NCBI GenBank assembly: GCA_021785195.1
Contig: JAJYGC010000009.1
Span: forward strand, 186,001-250,000
Length of the DNA: 64,000 nt
DNA from: Nitrospirota bacterium
Lineage (GTDB): Bacteria > Nitrospirota > Leptospirillia > Leptospirillales > Leptospirillaceae
Reading direction: 5' to 3'
Below, one piece after another: positions 53,648 through 63,666 of the stretch (the first letter of the stretch is position 1; each line of letters starts with the position of its first letter). The translations under genes and the position numbers were made by a program. The notes below the pieces were generated by a model. That model had not been told where the DNA came from. It saw only the letters and a program-made list of their open reading frames with translations, and did no database searches.

Positions 53648-54309
53648 GCCAGGACTCCTCCGAGGAGTCGGAAGACTCCCACGACGGTTCCGGCAATTCG
53701 AAAAAGCTCATTGTCCGGAACGGGAATGGGTTCGAACTCCGGGTTTTCAGGGGACAGGTAAAGCCGCCCATTGTCCAGGACCAGCCGCTTGACCGTTGCC
53801 TCTCCATCCAGAAAGGCCACAACGATTTCTCCTGGGTTGGCGCTCGTCTGTGCGCGGACAAGAACATAATCTCCGTCCAGAATCGCTGCCATCCTCATGC
53901 TGTCTCCCTTGACCCTCAGGAGGAATGACGGTCCATTGCGAACCCAGTCCGGATCGAGGAAGAAGGTCCCAAGACGGTTCTCTTCCGCAAGCAGGGGGAT
54001 GCCTGCGACGACCTGCCCCAATACGGGAACGGGAACAGACCTGGGGAGGAAAGAGTCTGTCGTCAGGGCCCGTGCCCCCTTCTGGCGGAGGAGGTACCCT
54101 TTCTCCACGAGCGCATCGAGGTGTTTTTTGACCGCGCTGATTCCCCGGATCCCCATGTGGCGGGCGATCTCCCGGATTGTCGGAGGATACCCGGACTCTT
54201 CCAGTTGGCGCATGATCATGTTCAGCGCCTCTTGCTGACGGGGCGTCAGTGGGCTTGTGGGGGAAGGGGAGATCGGTTTTTTCGGATCCGGTTTTCTCGA
54301 AGAGGCCAA
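53644..54309 (-). CDS. lexA: LexA repressor (paralogue 2, heading the polymerase cassette)
   Basis: This 221-aa protein has a LexA winged helix (LTPRQQEALNMIMRQLEESG, then SAVKKHLDALVEKGYL) and an S24 peptidase domain. The cleavage bond is Ala102-Gly103 in GQVVAGIPL, with catalytic Ser137 in KGDSM and Lys174 in ATVKRL, all intact. TTG 54309 has AAGGAA seven bases upstream. Directly upstream lies a perfect GAAC-N4-GTTC operator, so the cassette is probably autoregulated and induced by RecA-stimulated cleavage. It differs clearly from the LexA at 13689. Confidence 0.92.
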   Translation of the reverse strand: MASSRKPDPKKPISPSPTSPLTPRQQEALNMIMRQLEESGYPPTIREIARHMGIRGISAVKKHLDALVEKGYLLRQKGARALTTDSFLPRSVPVPVLGQVVAGIPLLAEENRLGTFFLDPDWVRNGPSFLLRVKGDSMRMAAILDGDYVLVRAQTSANPGEIVVAFLDGEATVKRLVLDNGRLYLSPENPEFEPIPVPDNELFRIAGTVVGVFRLLGGVLA

Positions 54310-54333
54310 ATCCCAGTTCCTTTTTTTGACAAA

Positions 54334-54349
54334 GTGAACGTTTGTTCAC
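54334..54349 (-). promoter_or_regulatory. LexA operator (SOS box), GAAC-N4-GTTC type
   Basis: The perfect palindrome GTGAACGTTTGTTCAC matches the Bacillus/Actinobacteria-type LexA box (CGAAC-N4-GTTCG core) rather than the enterobacterial CTG-N10-CAG. It lies 24 bp before the lexA start and three bases after the predicted -10, so bound LexA would cover the transcription start. Confidence 0.88.
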
Positions 54350-54352
54350 CTC

Positions 54353-54381
54353 ATCCTACCCGGAGAACCCCTCGCGGTCAA
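54353..54381 (-). promoter_or_regulatory. Sigma70-like promoter of the LexA-polymerase cassette
   Basis: On the minus strand a -35 TTGACC (54376-54381) and a -10 TAGGAT (54353-54358) are separated by exactly 17 bp. The SOS box begins directly downstream of the -10. Only sequence match supports this; no start site is measured. Confidence 0.7.
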
Positions 54382-54462
54382 GAGAGCACTTCGGACCACG
54401 TGGTGGATTCATCCGGGGTGATGGTCATTGCGGGCGGAGATGGTTCTGTTGAACCAGGACAA

Positions 54463-56109
54463 TCAGTCCTGTTTCCGTGCATTCCGGAAACGCCGGATGA
54501 GCGCATTGGTGGAGGAATCGTGGGACAGGTCCGGATCCTTCGGAGCTTCTAGCTCTGAGATGATCCGTTTAGCCAGGATTTTTCCCAGCTCTACCCCCCA
54601 CTGGTCGAAGGAGTCGATGCCCCAGAGTGTCCCCTGTGTGAAAACGCTGTGCTCATAGAGGGCAATGAGAGTTCCAAGCGTTTCCGGGGTGAGTCGGTCG
54701 GCCAGGATCACGTTTGTCGGCCGATTCCCCTCGCAGACCCGATGGGGAATCTGGCTTTCCGGGACCCCTTCCTGTCTCAGCTGTTCCGCTGTCCTGCCGA
54801 AGGCGAGGGCTTCCGACTGGGCAAACAGGTTGGCCACCAGAATCGTGTGGTGGGGGCCTGTCGGGTTCAGGGAGTGAAGAAATCCGATCAGGTCGGAAGG
54901 AATGATCCGGGTGCCCTGGTGAATGAGTTGGTAAAAAGAATGCTGTCCGTTCGTGCCGGGCTCTCCCCAGAAGATGGGGCCGGTATCGTAATTGACCCTG
55001 GTTCCCGATTTCGTGACATGTTTGCCGTTGCTCTCCATGGTCAATTGCTGGAGATAGGCGGGAAACCGTTTGAGGTACTGGTCGTAAGGAAAGATCCCAC
55101 GCGTGCCGCAGCCAAAAAAACTGTTTTCCCAGAAACTGAGAAGTCCCAGAATGACGGGGAGATTTTGTTCAAGTGGCGCAGACCGGAAATGATGATCCAT
55201 CTTCCGGAACCCCGAAAGCATCTCCAGAAATCGCTCGGGCCCTATGGCGAGCATTGTCGAGAGTCCGATCGAGGAATCCATGGAGTATCGTCCGCCCACC
55301 CAGTCCCAGAATCCGAACATGTTCTCCGGGTTGATCCCGAACCGCTGAACCTCTTCCTGATTGGTCGAAACGGCAACGAAGTGGCGGGCGATGGCGGCGT
55401 CGGAGCCCAGCGATGCTTTGAGCCATGCGCGTGCGGTCGATGCGTTGGTCATCGTCTCAAGTGTCGTAAACGTCTTGGAGCAGACGATGAACAGCGTTTC
55501 GGCCGGGTCGAGATCCCGGGTGGCTTCCGTAAAGTCGGTTCCGTCAATGTTGGAAATGAACCGAAAGGTCATTTCCCTCCGGGAATAATGCCTCAGGGCC
55601 TCAAACGCCATCACTGGCCCGAGGTCCGATCCACCGATGCCGATGTTGATGACATTTCGGACAGGTTTTCCCGTATGTCCCTTCCAGGAACCATCGTGCA
55701 CTTTCCTGACAAACGAGGACATTTTGTCCAGGACGGCATAGACGCCGGGAACCACGTTTTCCCCGTCGACCACGATGACCTCTTCTCGTGCGGCGCGAAG
55801 CGCGATATGAAGGACCGCCCTGTGTTCCGTAGTGTTGATCTTTTCTCCCCTGAACATTCGATCGATCTGCTCCGGAAGTTCTTGCTCACGGGCCAGGACG
55901 GTCAGCAGACGAAGGGTTTCTTCGGTGATCCGGTTCTTGGAATAGTCGAGAAAGAGGCCAGCGGCTGATGTGGTCAGTCTTTCTCCCCGCTTCGGATCTT
56001 CCTGGAAGAGTGACTGCAGGTTCTTCTCACGGAAAAGCGCGTGGTGTTCCTTGAGTGCAAGCCAGGAAGGCCTTTGTGTGAGCGTGTCGACGTCGGTCTG
56101 TTTCTCCAT
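54463..56109 (-). CDS. pgi: Glucose-6-phosphate isomerase
   Basis: This 548-aa enzyme interconverts glucose-6-phosphate and fructose-6-phosphate. Family blocks are present: [57 protein letters not shown] and [13 protein letters not shown] chose ATG 56109 with AAGGAGG upstream; the longer frame to 56256 runs into the HAD gene. It starts 10 bp after the HAD stop, so the two form an operon. In an autotroph it would serve polysaccharide synthesis and storage. Confidence 0.95.
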   Translation of the reverse strand: MEKQTDVDTLTQRPSWLALKEHHALFREKNLQSLFQEDPKRGERLTTSAAGLFLDYSKNRITEETLRLLTVLAREQELPEQIDRMFRGEKINTTEHRAVLHIALRAAREEVIVVDGENVVPGVYAVLDKMSSFVRKVHDGSWKGHTGKPVRNVINIGIGGSDLGPVMAFEALRHYSRREMTFRFISNIDGTDFTEATRDLDPAETLFIVCSKTFTTLETMTNASTARAWLKASLGSDAAIARHFVAVSTNQEEVQRFGINPENMFGFWDWVGGRYSMDSSIGLSTMLAIGPERFLEMLSGFRKMDHHFRSAPLEQNLPVILGLLSFWENSFFGCGTRGIFPYDQYLKRFPAYLQQLTMESNGKHVTKSGTRVNYDTGPIFWGEPGTNGQHSFYQLIHQGTRIIPSDLIGFLHSLNPTGPHHTILVANLFAQSEALAFGRTAEQLRQEGVPESQIPHRVCEGNRPTNVILADRLTPETLGTLIALYEHSVFTQGTLWGIDSFDQWGVELGKILAKRIISELEAPKDPDLSHDSSTNALIRRFRNARKQD

Positions 56110-56119
56110 GGGTCCTCCT

Positions 56120-56806
56120 TCAAGTCGTGAAGTCGATTTTTCCAAAAGGGAATTTTTGTTGTCTGAGAAGATCCCCGATCTGATCGATGGCCAGGTCGGG
56201 ATCAGGGTATCGCGCGGTGATTGCGGAATTCCGGGCATAGTGTCCCTGACGGACAAAAACCGTTGTCAGTCGATCCTTCCATGCCTGTTTCATGGAAGAG
56301 AGGATCCTGATCTTGTCATCGATCATGCAGTAGTGGGAAGCGGGAAATTCTTCCTGAATCTGCGCCAGCATTTTTTCCTTGTGGACATAGATCCGGATCC
56401 GGTCTTTGACGGCATTGCGAATGCCGCTCCGGTCAATCTTGTGGGGCTGAAAGAAGGCATCTCCATCCGAGAGGATGAGGGTCGTTCCCAATGCATCAAG
56501 ATGGTTCAAGACTTCAAATGCGTTCGGGTAAAGGTTCGAGTGAAACGGGTAGTCCCGGAGAAAAAACGCAAGAGACATTGTCTGCATGGACTGTTCCTGG
56601 TCGATCCGGAATCGCTGGGTGGCCCCCAGGAAATCGGCGTATCCGACCTCAGCCCTCAATTCCTCGAAAATTTCGATGTAGCGATCCCGTCCCTTTGTCC
56701 CAAAGCGTTCTTCAAGAAAAGTCTTCAGGTCGGATTCGAAGCGGTCATTGTCGAATAAGGTGTCGTCCACATCGACGAGAAAGACGGTGCCGGAAGAAAA
56801 TCCCAC
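56120..56806 (-). CDS. HAD-superfamily hydrolase
   Basis: This protein of about 228 aa has HAD motif [11 protein letters not shown] near its N-terminus, motif II ILSDGD, a Lys in KEKMLAQI and motif IV-like CMIDDKIRI. These mark an Asp-nucleophile phosphatase with a small helical cap. GTG 56806 is preferred since AAAGGAG precedes it by five bases; a TTG at 56836 is the longest frame. Coupling to pgi suggests a sugar-phosphate substrate, but this is not shown by sequence. Confidence 0.82.
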   Translation of the reverse strand: MGFSSGTVFLVDVDDTLFDNDRFESDLKTFLEERFGTKGRDRYIEIFEELRAEVGYADFLGATQRFRIDQEQSMQTMSLAFFLRDYPFHSNLYPNAFEVLNHLDALGTTLILSDGDAFFQPHKIDRSGIRNAVKDRIRIYVHKEKMLAQIQEEFPASHYCMIDDKIRILSSMKQAWKDRLTTVFVRQGHYARNSAITARYPDPDLAIDQIGDLLRQQKFPFGKIDFTT

Positions 56807-57181
56807 GGAAACTCCTTTCTGGAAAAGGGTTGCCAAATCAGGGAATCCAATGTTGGCTCATCCTAGCATGGTTTGCCCCAGAATGGTCACCCTGTTGAAT
56901 GAAATCCGGATCGGTCGGGTTGTGTTGCGTGCTGCCCTGCTCAAAAGAGCCTGCTCCAGGGCAAGTTGGAGCAAAATGCCTGGTGGCAGTTCAATGGAAT
57001 GCCTATATCACGCGAGGAAAGTGATTTCCATTTCAGTTTTCAGACCGGGTTTCATGGGACAAGCATTCAGACAGAAAAACAGGTGCGATCTTCAGGACAA
57101 GGTCTTTGGACAGTGCAGTCGAATGGCCCGGGTCGGTAAGGGAGGGGCTCCCCTCCCTTACGACGCCGAAACCAGGGGCGA
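56807..57181. other. Intergenic region between icd and the HAD gene
   Basis: No gene is supported in this 375-bp stretch; frames crossing it are antisense or short. It holds the icd hairpin (57137-57160) and should hold the promoter of the HAD-pgi operon. Confidence 0.5.
57137..57160 (-). terminator. Perfect hairpin downstream of icd
   Basis: An 11-bp perfect stem (TAAGGGAGGGG and complement) with a very small centre lies 22 bp beyond the icd stop. There is no T-run, but the GC-rich stem is strong. Confidence 0.65.
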
Positions 57182-58432
57182 TTACATGTGTTTGATGATT
57201 TCCGTCCCAAACTCCGAACACTTGAGCTCAGTGGCTCCCTCAAGCTGGCGGGCAAAGTCGTAAGTCACCCGTTTGGCGTTAACGGCACCACGGATTCCCT
57301 TGACGATCATGTCTGCGACTTCCTTCCAGCCCATGTATCGGAACATCATCTCACCGGAAAGAATGACGGCTCCGGGATTGACCTTGTCCAGATTGGCATA
57401 CTTGGGGGCTGTTCCGTGGGTCGCTTCAAATCCGGCAGCACCGGTTTCGTAATTGATGTTGGCGCCTGGGGCAATTCCGATTCCTCCAACCTGTGCGGCC
57501 AGGGCGTCGGACAGGTAGTCGCCGTTCAGGTTCAAGGTTGCGATGACGTCGAATTCAGCCGGTCGAAGAAGAATCTTCTGAAGGAAGGCATCAGCGATTT
57601 CGTCCTTGATCAGGAGTTTCCCGGCGGGTGGATTACCGCCACAGTCGTCCCAGGAGACGGTTTTGTCCCCGAACTCCTCCTTGGCCACTTCGTATCCCCA
57701 TTTCCGGAAGTACCCTTCGGTAAACTTCATGATGTTTCCCTTGTGGACAATGGTCACGCTTTTCCGGCCGTTCTCGAGCGCGTACTTGATCGCTGACCGG
57801 ACGAGCCTCTTGGTTCCCTCTTCAGAGACTGGCTTGATCCCGATGCTGGCCGTTTTCGGAAAGCGGATCTTCTTCATGACATTGGCTTTCTCGAAGACCT
57901 TGAAGAGGTCCGCAATGATGGGATCGCCTGTGGCCCACTCAATTCCCGCATAGATATCTTCCGTGTTCTCCCGGAAGATCACCATGTCGACAAGCTCAGG
58001 GTGCTTGACCGGGCTGGGGGAGCCGAACCAGGAAACGGGCCGGACGCAGGCATAGAGATCGAGTTCCTGACGGAGGGTCACGTTGATGCTCCGGATTCCA
58101 CCGCCGACCGGGGTTGTCAGGGGACCCTTGATGGCAACGAGGAATTCCCGATAGGCATTCAGGGTATCCTCAGGCAACCAGGTATTCGGACCGTAGACTT
58201 CATTGGCCCTTTCGCCGGCGAATACTTCGAACCAGGAAACTTTCTTCTTGCCTTTGTAGGCTTTCTCGACCGCTGCATCAAATACCCGCACGGAGGCATT
58301 CCAGATGTCCTGACCGGTGCCATCGCCCGCAATGAAGGGGATGATGGGATTGTCGGGAACGAGGAGCTTCCCGTTTTTCATTTCGATTCTCTGACCATTC
58401 TTGGGGGGAGTGATTTTCTGGTAGGTCGCCAT
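57182..58432 (-). CDS. icd: Isocitrate dehydrogenase (NADP-type)
   Basis: This 416-aa enzyme interconverts isocitrate and 2-oxoglutarate. Motifs are [43 protein letters not shown], the Asp-bearing [17 protein letters not shown] and [10 protein letters not shown]. The substrate-binding Ser and Arg region (RSINVTLRQ) is intact. It could run in either direction; in Leptospirillum-like autotrophs it would serve the reductive TCA cycle, which is inference. It is monocistronic here, with a strong hairpin after it. Start ATG follows CGAAGGAGTAAAGCAAC. Confidence 0.95.
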   Translation of the reverse strand: MATYQKITPPKNGQRIEMKNGKLLVPDNPIIPFIAGDGTGQDIWNASVRVFDAAVEKAYKGKKKVSWFEVFAGERANEVYGPNTWLPEDTLNAYREFLVAIKGPLTTPVGGGIRSINVTLRQELDLYACVRPVSWFGSPSPVKHPELVDMVIFRENTEDIYAGIEWATGDPIIADLFKVFEKANVMKKIRFPKTASIGIKPVSEEGTKRLVRSAIKYALENGRKSVTIVHKGNIMKFTEGYFRKWGYEVAKEEFGDKTVSWDDCGGNPPAGKLLIKDEIADAFLQKILLRPAEFDVIATLNLNGDYLSDALAAQVGGIGIAPGANINYETGAAGFEATHGTAPKYANLDKVNPGAVILSGEMMFRYMGWKEVADMIVKGIRGAVNAKRVTYDFARQLEGATELKCSEFGTEIIKHM

Positions 58433-58946
58433 GTTGCTTTACTCCTTCGTAAAGTTTTTGTGGTGGAGAGGATGGGATCCGCGCAGATACGGGACCAGTC
58501 ACATCGGTCTTCCGGAATGGACCGGAAATTCCGCGTTTCCGCTCTTCATCGAGACGGAAGATCCCGGGAGGAAGACGACGCCGGACAAGTACGATACGGC
58601 GGAGACGCTGATCGATGGGAAATGCTGTTGAGGTCAGAATCCGGGGAAAGGGCGAATCCAGGGGGATGAACGATGAACACGCTCCCCTTGGCTTCTTCCA
58701 ACGACATCGCCAAGCCGGATTGACCCCGCCTTAACTGTGCAACCCTCGAATTCTATCGAGTCATTTTCAATAAAGCAAGATCCGAACCCATCGGGCTTTG
58801 GGAGGATCCAGACTCCCTTCCGCTCGGGCTTCCATGCTTGTGGTTCCCAAGTTGCTCCTTCCTTATTTCCCCCCCCTCAAAACTCAGTGATCGGGGAGGA
58901 CGGGAGGAGGTTCCCTGTCTGGTCAATCGTGACGGCATTGCAGCAT
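58433..58946. other. Intergenic region, no gene supported
   Basis: This 514-bp stretch lies between icd and the HMA-like gene, which both run on the minus strand. Short frames (such as 58431-58631 plus) lack support. It should hold the icd promoter. Confidence 0.5.
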
Positions 58947-59252
58947 TTATTCGGTTTCGGCGGTACAATACCACGAGCTTCCCTTGACTTTGTCCACGGC
59001 CGAGATCAGATCGGTTGGGTTGAGCTTGCTTCCCGAGATGAACACTTTGTCCTGGGTGCTGTTGAATGTGACTTTCTGGACACCGGGAACCTCCTTAAGG
59101 GCTTTCTTGACATCATCCAGGTAGAAGCCGCAGTACTGTCCGCCCAGCTTGAGGGCAATCCTTTTCTCTTTTGCGGACACGCTTCCAGCCATCAGGATGA
59201 CTCCCGCACACACTGCAACTCCCAATGCGGTTTTCCGGGTAACTTCTCTCAT
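58947..59252 (-). CDS. Secreted heavy-metal-associated (HMA)-domain-like protein
   Basis: This 101-aa protein has a signal peptide (ALGVAVCAGVILMAGSVSA) and a ferredoxin-like HMA fold (DVKKALKEVPGVQKVTFNST, then LISAVDKVKG). The canonical M-x-C-x2-C loop is reduced to QYCGFY with a single Cys; another Cys is in SSWYC near the C-terminus, which could together form a metal or disulfide pair. MerP-like periplasmic metal carriage is plausible. AGGAGG lies eight bases before ATG. Confidence 0.75.
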   Translation of the reverse strand: MREVTRKTALGVAVCAGVILMAGSVSAKEKRIALKLGGQYCGFYLDDVKKALKEVPGVQKVTFNSTQDKVFISGSKLNPTDLISAVDKVKGSSWYCTAETE

Positions 59253-59707
59253 CTCTCGTTTCCTCCTGAATCAATAGGGTTCATGGCTCAATCTTGATTC
59301 CGGGAATGCGGTTCCCCCTTTTCATCCGGACAACGCCGGGGAAGGGGGTGTCCGTTTCCGGTAAATTTGAAAGAGAACACGTATAAAAGAGGTTCACCTC
59401 AATGATACCCCCTGTTTGAAAATCGTGTCGGGGATCCAGCGGATCCCCGACACTGCAGGCTGAAAGATGGTCAGGGTTGGGGCCCTATGGACCCTACTGC
59501 TCGATGAGGGAGGGACCGGTTGGGGAAAACGGTTTGCTTGGTCAAGGCGACTGGGCTGACGGAATTTGGCCCGATAGAAGATGTCGGCGATTGGGCCCGG
59601 TTTGCCCGCAGGTCGGCCCTGTTTGGGTTTCGGGAGACAATGCGCCTGACTTGTTTCTGGAGAGGCCTGAAATCCTGGGGGGTGCAAGAGGCGGGAAAGC
59701 CCTTTGT
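59253..59707. other. Intergenic region with a weak transposase-like trace
   Basis: No intact gene is supported. On the plus strand, near 59540-59640, the frame of 59520-59789 reads TGLTEFGPIEDVGDWARFAR followed by a Gly-Phe, weakly recalling the C-terminal part of IS110-type transposases. No start, ends or repeats are seen, so this may be chance. Confidence 0.25.
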
Positions 59708-60082
59708 TCAGGCCTTTGAGCCTGGATCCCGCCACGGGTCCCAGACCGGAACGATCGGGGCTTCGTGCCCGGATTCCGGAAAAAAATAGGTACAGTTGAA
59801 TTCTACATCTTCAAGGTCCTGGCGATCGAGAGGAAAGGCCCTGCAGGCCATTGGACGAAATGAGTTGTAGATCCTGCAGGCCGTATGTGTTCCATATTCG
59901 ATGAGAAAAGGACAGGAGAAGACAATTTTGCAACAGGCTCCGCACTGGTCACAGTTTCCCTCCCGCTTGGAAACCCTTTCCTCCACCTTGGCGGGCTGAA
60001 AAAAACATAGGAAAGATCTCCTGATCTTTCCCTGGAGACCTCTACTCAGTGCAAGAAGCCGCGAAAACCAGTGGGTGTTCAT
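59708..60082 (-). CDS. YkgJ-like CxxCxxCC metal-cluster protein
   Basis: This 124-aa protein has CDQCGACCK followed by FSCPFL, CRIYNSFRPMACRAFP and a later C, the pattern of the YkgJ/CxxCxxCC family thought to bind Zn or Fe-S. N-terminal residues (NTHWFSRLLALSRGLQGKIR) are basic and amphipathic. ATG 60082 is eight bases after GGAGGGG. Function is unknown. A 275-bp gene-free gap separates it from the slipin gene upstream on the same strand. Confidence 0.82.
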   Translation of the reverse strand: MNTHWFSRLLALSRGLQGKIRRSFLCFFQPAKVEERVSKREGNCDQCGACCKIVFSCPFLIEYGTHTACRIYNSFRPMACRAFPLDRQDLEDVEFNCTYFFPESGHEAPIVPVWDPWRDPGSKA

Positions 60083-60357
60083 GAAATGCCCCTCCACGGT
60101 TTGAGCGGAATGGTCGGATTAATCGGTCATCTGGTTGATTTGATCCAAAACGACATTGAGTGATTGCTCCATTCACTCTACGTGACGGAATCGGATGTTT
60201 CAAGAAGGAAAAGTCGGTGATCCGCCTTTTTTGAGATAGCTTGCGCGGGGAAAAAACAAAAATGCGCCGGATGCGAGAATATCCCGGCGGGATTGTGTCA
60301 ATGCTTTGTCCGATCTTGATGGAGTCTGTTTCGGTCCCGATCGCGCTTTTTTAAAGG

Positions 60358-61173
60358 TCAGTTTCCTGTCAAGGGTGAAGAAGGTGTCGGGGGTCCTTCC
60401 GGAGGAATCTTTTTCTGGAACGAAGATAGAAAATCGATGGGGACTGGAAAAATGATCGTAGAGGTTTTGTTGTTGGCCAACTCCATCAGGGTGCTCAAGT
60501 ATTTCAACTGAAGGGACATGGGGTTCTGGGCCAGAACCTGGGCTGCATCATACAGGCGTTGGGAAGCCTGAAACTCTCCTTCGGCACTGATGACTTTTGC
60601 CCGTCTCTCGCGTTCCGCTTCCGCCTGGCGGGCAATCACGCGCATCATGTCCTGGGGGAGGTCGACATTTTTGATTTCAACGGTTGTCACTTTGACCCCC
60701 CATGGCTCGGTCTGCTGATCCAGAATTTTCTGGAGTTCCAGATTGATTTCCTCCCTTTTGGTCAGAAGGTCATCCAAAAGCCCCTGTCCCAAAACGCTCC
60801 TGAGTTTTGTCTGGGCCGCAAGGGTCGTTGCATAGAGATAGTTCTCCACCTGAAGAATCGCTTTCTGGGGATCGATGACACGTGTGTAAATGACGGCATT
60901 GACCTTGACCGAAACGTTGTCCCGGGTGATCACATCCTGGGCCGGAACTTCAAGTGTGACGGTCCTGAGGCTGACCTTCACCATCCGGTCGAGAACCGGG
61001 ATCAATACGATCAGGCCGGGTCCGTATCCTCCGATCAAAGCGGGACGGGTTCGTCCCAGACGAAAGACGACCGCCCGTTCGTATTCCTTGAGAATTCTGA
61101 TTCCGTTCGCAAGGAAAAGAATGAGCAACAGGGCAAACAGGAGCACCGGGGAAAGAAGGAGATGTGCAAGCAT
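60358..61173 (-). CDS. SPFH/stomatin-like protein (slipin)
   Basis: This 271-aa protein has one N-terminal TM (residues about 5-23) and an SPFH domain: [52 protein letters not shown] and [20 protein letters not shown], followed by a coiled coil. Slipins form membrane-bound oligomers and are often cleaved at the C-terminus by their NfeD partner. It follows nfeD with a 7-bp gap, the usual bacterial pair. It is probably involved in membrane quality control. Confidence 0.92.
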   Translation of the reverse strand: MLAHLLLSPVLLFALLLILFLANGIRILKEYERAVVFRLGRTRPALIGGYGPGLIVLIPVLDRMVKVSLRTVTLEVPAQDVITRDNVSVKVNAVIYTRVIDPQKAILQVENYLYATTLAAQTKLRSVLGQGLLDDLLTKREEINLELQKILDQQTEPWGVKVTTVEIKNVDLPQDMMRVIARQAEAERERRAKVISAEGEFQASQRLYDAAQVLAQNPMSLQLKYLSTLMELANNKTSTIIFPVPIDFLSSFQKKIPPEGPPTPSSPLTGN

Positions 61174-61180
61174 GGGAACC

Positions 61181-62518
61181 TCACTTTATCCGTTGGACAT
61201 GAAGGGTAAGGCCATCAACATGGACAAGGCGAACCGGGGTATTGGGGGCAAGAGGTTCGTCGGATCGGGCACGCCAGTGCTCTCCCTGGAAGAGGACTTC
61301 CCCTTCCGGGTCAAGCGACGTGAGCGTCGTGGCGGTTTGCCCGACGATCGATTCAGGGCCGGTCAGGTGAGGCAGTCGAAACGTCTTCCACGCCTGACGA
61401 ATGAGGACGGACAGGAAAAGTGTCGTAACGACGGCCACCACGATGACGGTGGAAACAGGGATTTGAAGGTCGGGAGGATTTCCGGCCCCCAGCACAAGGC
61501 CTCCGAGAATCAGGCTCAGAAGGCCCCCGGCGGTCAGGACACCATAACTTGGAACCTTGACCTCAAGAAGCAGAAAGACCAGGCCCAGAATGATCAGGAG
61601 GATCCCGGACCAGTGAAAGGGAAAGAGCTGAAATGCATAGGCTGAGATGGCAAGGCAAATTCCTCCAAAGACGCCGGGAAACACCCCGCCCGGTTGAGAA
61701 AGTTCGAACACGAGGCCCCAAAACCCAAGAATCATGAGCATATAAGCGATCTGGGGATGGGACAGGACCTGCAGGACTTTCAGTCCTGTCGAAAGTGGAA
61801 ATGATCGTACCGGGGCGGATCGAAGATGAAGTGCCACGGGTCCCGAAGCGGTCTGGACTGTTTTCCCTTCTGCCTGGGAAAGGAGGGATGAGAGGGTTGG
61901 GGCCAGGATCTCAATGACTCCTGTTTTCAACGCCTCCGGTGCCCCGATCGAAACGCTTTTCCGGACCGCTTCAACGGCCCATTGGGCGTTTCGCCCCCTT
62001 TTGAGGGCCAGGGACTGTATATAGGCTGCGGCATCGTTTTCCAGTTTTCGGGCCATGACCAGATCAGGGTGCTCTCCTTGAAGAAAAACGGGGTGGGCGG
62101 ATCCGACATTTGTTCCGGGCGCCATCGCCGCCAGGGAAGAGGCGTATAAGATGAACACTCCCGCCGAAGCGGCACGGCTTCCGGACGGAGCGACATAAAC
62201 AATGACTGGAAGGGGAGAGGCAAAAATCCTTTTCACCATGGAACGCATGGAGGTAGAAAGCCCTCCTGGCGTATCGAGCCTGAAGATGAGCGCCAAATCA
62301 TTTTCCTGGCGGGCCCGTTGGAGTCCCGCCTTGAGGTACTGGTCGGAAACGGGATTGATTGCCCCATGATAGTCCAGTACCAGAACTCCCTGTGACGGAT
62401 TGGCCCCGCTTGCAAAAGGCGGGATGGCCATGGGGAGGACTGATGCGACCAGGATGAAAAGGAGCGCTGTTTTGAGCGAGAACATTGTTCGGGCCCTTTT
62501 TGGGTGGGAAGACTCCAT
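61181..62518 (-). CDS. NfeD-family membrane-bound serine protease (ClpP-like)
   Basis: This 445-aa protein has a signal or TM at the N-terminus, a ClpP-fold protease domain ([39 protein letters not shown] with the catalytic Ser, and a Lys in the later helix), several TM helices (about residues 240-360) and a soluble C-terminal NfeD beta-barrel domain ([19 protein letters not shown]). It is the partner protease of the slipin below. ATG 62518 gives the longest reading; ATG 62485 is also possible. Confidence 0.9.
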   Translation of the reverse strand: MESSHPKRARTMFSLKTALLFILVASVLPMAIPPFASGANPSQGVLVLDYHGAINPVSDQYLKAGLQRARQENDLALIFRLDTPGGLSTSMRSMVKRIFASPLPVIVYVAPSGSRAASAGVFILYASSLAAMAPGTNVGSAHPVFLQGEHPDLVMARKLENDAAAYIQSLALKRGRNAQWAVEAVRKSVSIGAPEALKTGVIEILAPTLSSLLSQAEGKTVQTASGPVALHLRSAPVRSFPLSTGLKVLQVLSHPQIAYMLMILGFWGLVFELSQPGGVFPGVFGGICLAISAYAFQLFPFHWSGILLIILGLVFLLLEVKVPSYGVLTAGGLLSLILGGLVLGAGNPPDLQIPVSTVIVVAVVTTLFLSVLIRQAWKTFRLPHLTGPESIVGQTATTLTSLDPEGEVLFQGEHWRARSDEPLAPNTPVRLVHVDGLTLHVQRIK

Positions 62519-62923
62519 GTCGCTCGGAACCCTTCTTCATCTTTGGTTCTCTTTGGGGATGTTCCGGCAAGTTGAACTTCCTTCTTTAAACAGTGTCCCC
62601 TCCCCGCCTGTTTGTCAAAGAACGGGATCGGTTCCGGATAAGAAAGGGCAAAATCATCGGAGTCCTGCGGAAAGAGGGAGTGGAGGGTCGGTTTTACGGG
62701 TTTGCTCCATCTTTATACGAGGGGCAGGCCTTTAAGGGAACATCCTGAAAGGCAAATTTTTTCTCTGGTATTCAGGAGTGGTGGGATTGATGATCGACCG
62801 GGAAGGACTTCAATGACAGAAGTTGTTCGCATTAGAACTGCCACATTTTTTGATCACAATCAGTGGTTATTTGGATATTCTGGTAAATTCCTAGGATGAT
62901 GGGCTGATTGTTAGCATTGGATT
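62519..62923. other. Intergenic region, no gene supported
   Basis: This 405-bp stretch between nfeD and the FMN reductase gene shows no supportable frame or RNA. It is AT-rich from about 62815 to 62925. Confidence 0.5.
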
Positions 62924-63496
62924 CTACTGAGCCATTTCGGATGCTTTCTGAACGGACCACAGGAGGTCGAGGATCAAGTCATCCGCTCTTTTCTGTAGGG
63001 ACTCCCTCTGGGGTGTTCCGTTTTCGTCCAGCATGTCTTCGATGTTTCCGATCGGAAGCCTTGTCGGAACCGGGTTTGCCCCCATTGCGAGAAGGACCAG
63101 CCTCAACTGGGCCAATGCATTGATCCCACCATAGGCTCCATTTGAAACGGTGACAATCGCCACGGGTTTCCGGTGGAACTCTTCATAAAGATAATCGAGG
63201 GCATTTTTGAGGACACCTGGAATTCCGTTGTTATATTCAGGACTTACAAGAACAAGGCCATCCCCGTACCGGATCTTGTCCGCAAGAAACTGAAGGCCGG
63301 GGGGAGGGTCTTCCCTATGTCCGAGTCGTTCTTCCATGATGGGAAGATTGATCTCCCTCAGGTCGAGAAGCTCGGAGAGGATCTTTCCTGTTGCCTCCAT
63401 CCGGTTCTTGACGAACAGGGCGGCCTTGGGTGTCTGCCTTCCCCTCCGGACGCTCCCGATCAAAACGGGAATTTTCCATAGGGTCCTGGAAGCCAT
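62924..63496 (-). CDS. NADPH-dependent FMN reductase-like flavodoxin-fold protein
   Basis: This 190-aa protein has the flavodoxin-like pattern VLIGSVRRGRQTPKAA (FMN phosphate loop), GLVLVSPEYNNGIPGVLKNALDYL and VAIVTVSNGAYGGINALAQL. The family (ArsH/SsuE/azoreductase-like) reduces FMN or quinones with NAD(P)H. The start ATG 63496 is favoured by a GGAGG stretch; ATG 63526 is in frame. Function in redox stress is plausible. Confidence 0.88.
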   Translation of the reverse strand: MASRTLWKIPVLIGSVRRGRQTPKAALFVKNRMEATGKILSELLDLREINLPIMEERLGHREDPPPGLQFLADKIRYGDGLVLVSPEYNNGIPGVLKNALDYLYEEFHRKPVAIVTVSNGAYGGINALAQLRLVLLAMGANPVPTRLPIGNIEDMLDENGTPQRESLQKRADDLILDLLWSVQKASEMAQ

Positions 63497-63666
63497 CGGG
63501 TTTGGTTCCTCCGTGGTTGGAATCAAGGGGATTAAAGGGCAAGGAATTTTCGGATGACCTCCCGGAGGAACCCGAGGGAGGACTCTTCATAAAGAAAAAC
63601 CCTCCCAAGTCTATACCGATTGAAAAACGATTGGCAATCACCCCTGTGGAGGGGAAAAGGACGATG

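Noticed and set aside
54441-54456. Palindrome TGGTTC-TGTT-GAACCA as a second LexA box
   Set aside because: The half-sites are in the opposite order (GTTC...GAAC), so it does not match the SOS box; it may be part of the pgi 3' end.
54649-55968. 439-aa plus-strand frame opposite pgi
   Set aside because: It is antisense to a clear glucose-6-phosphate isomerase and has no recognisable content.
58431-58631. 66-aa plus-strand frame next to icd
   Set aside because: No ribosome site and it overlaps the icd start region antisense.
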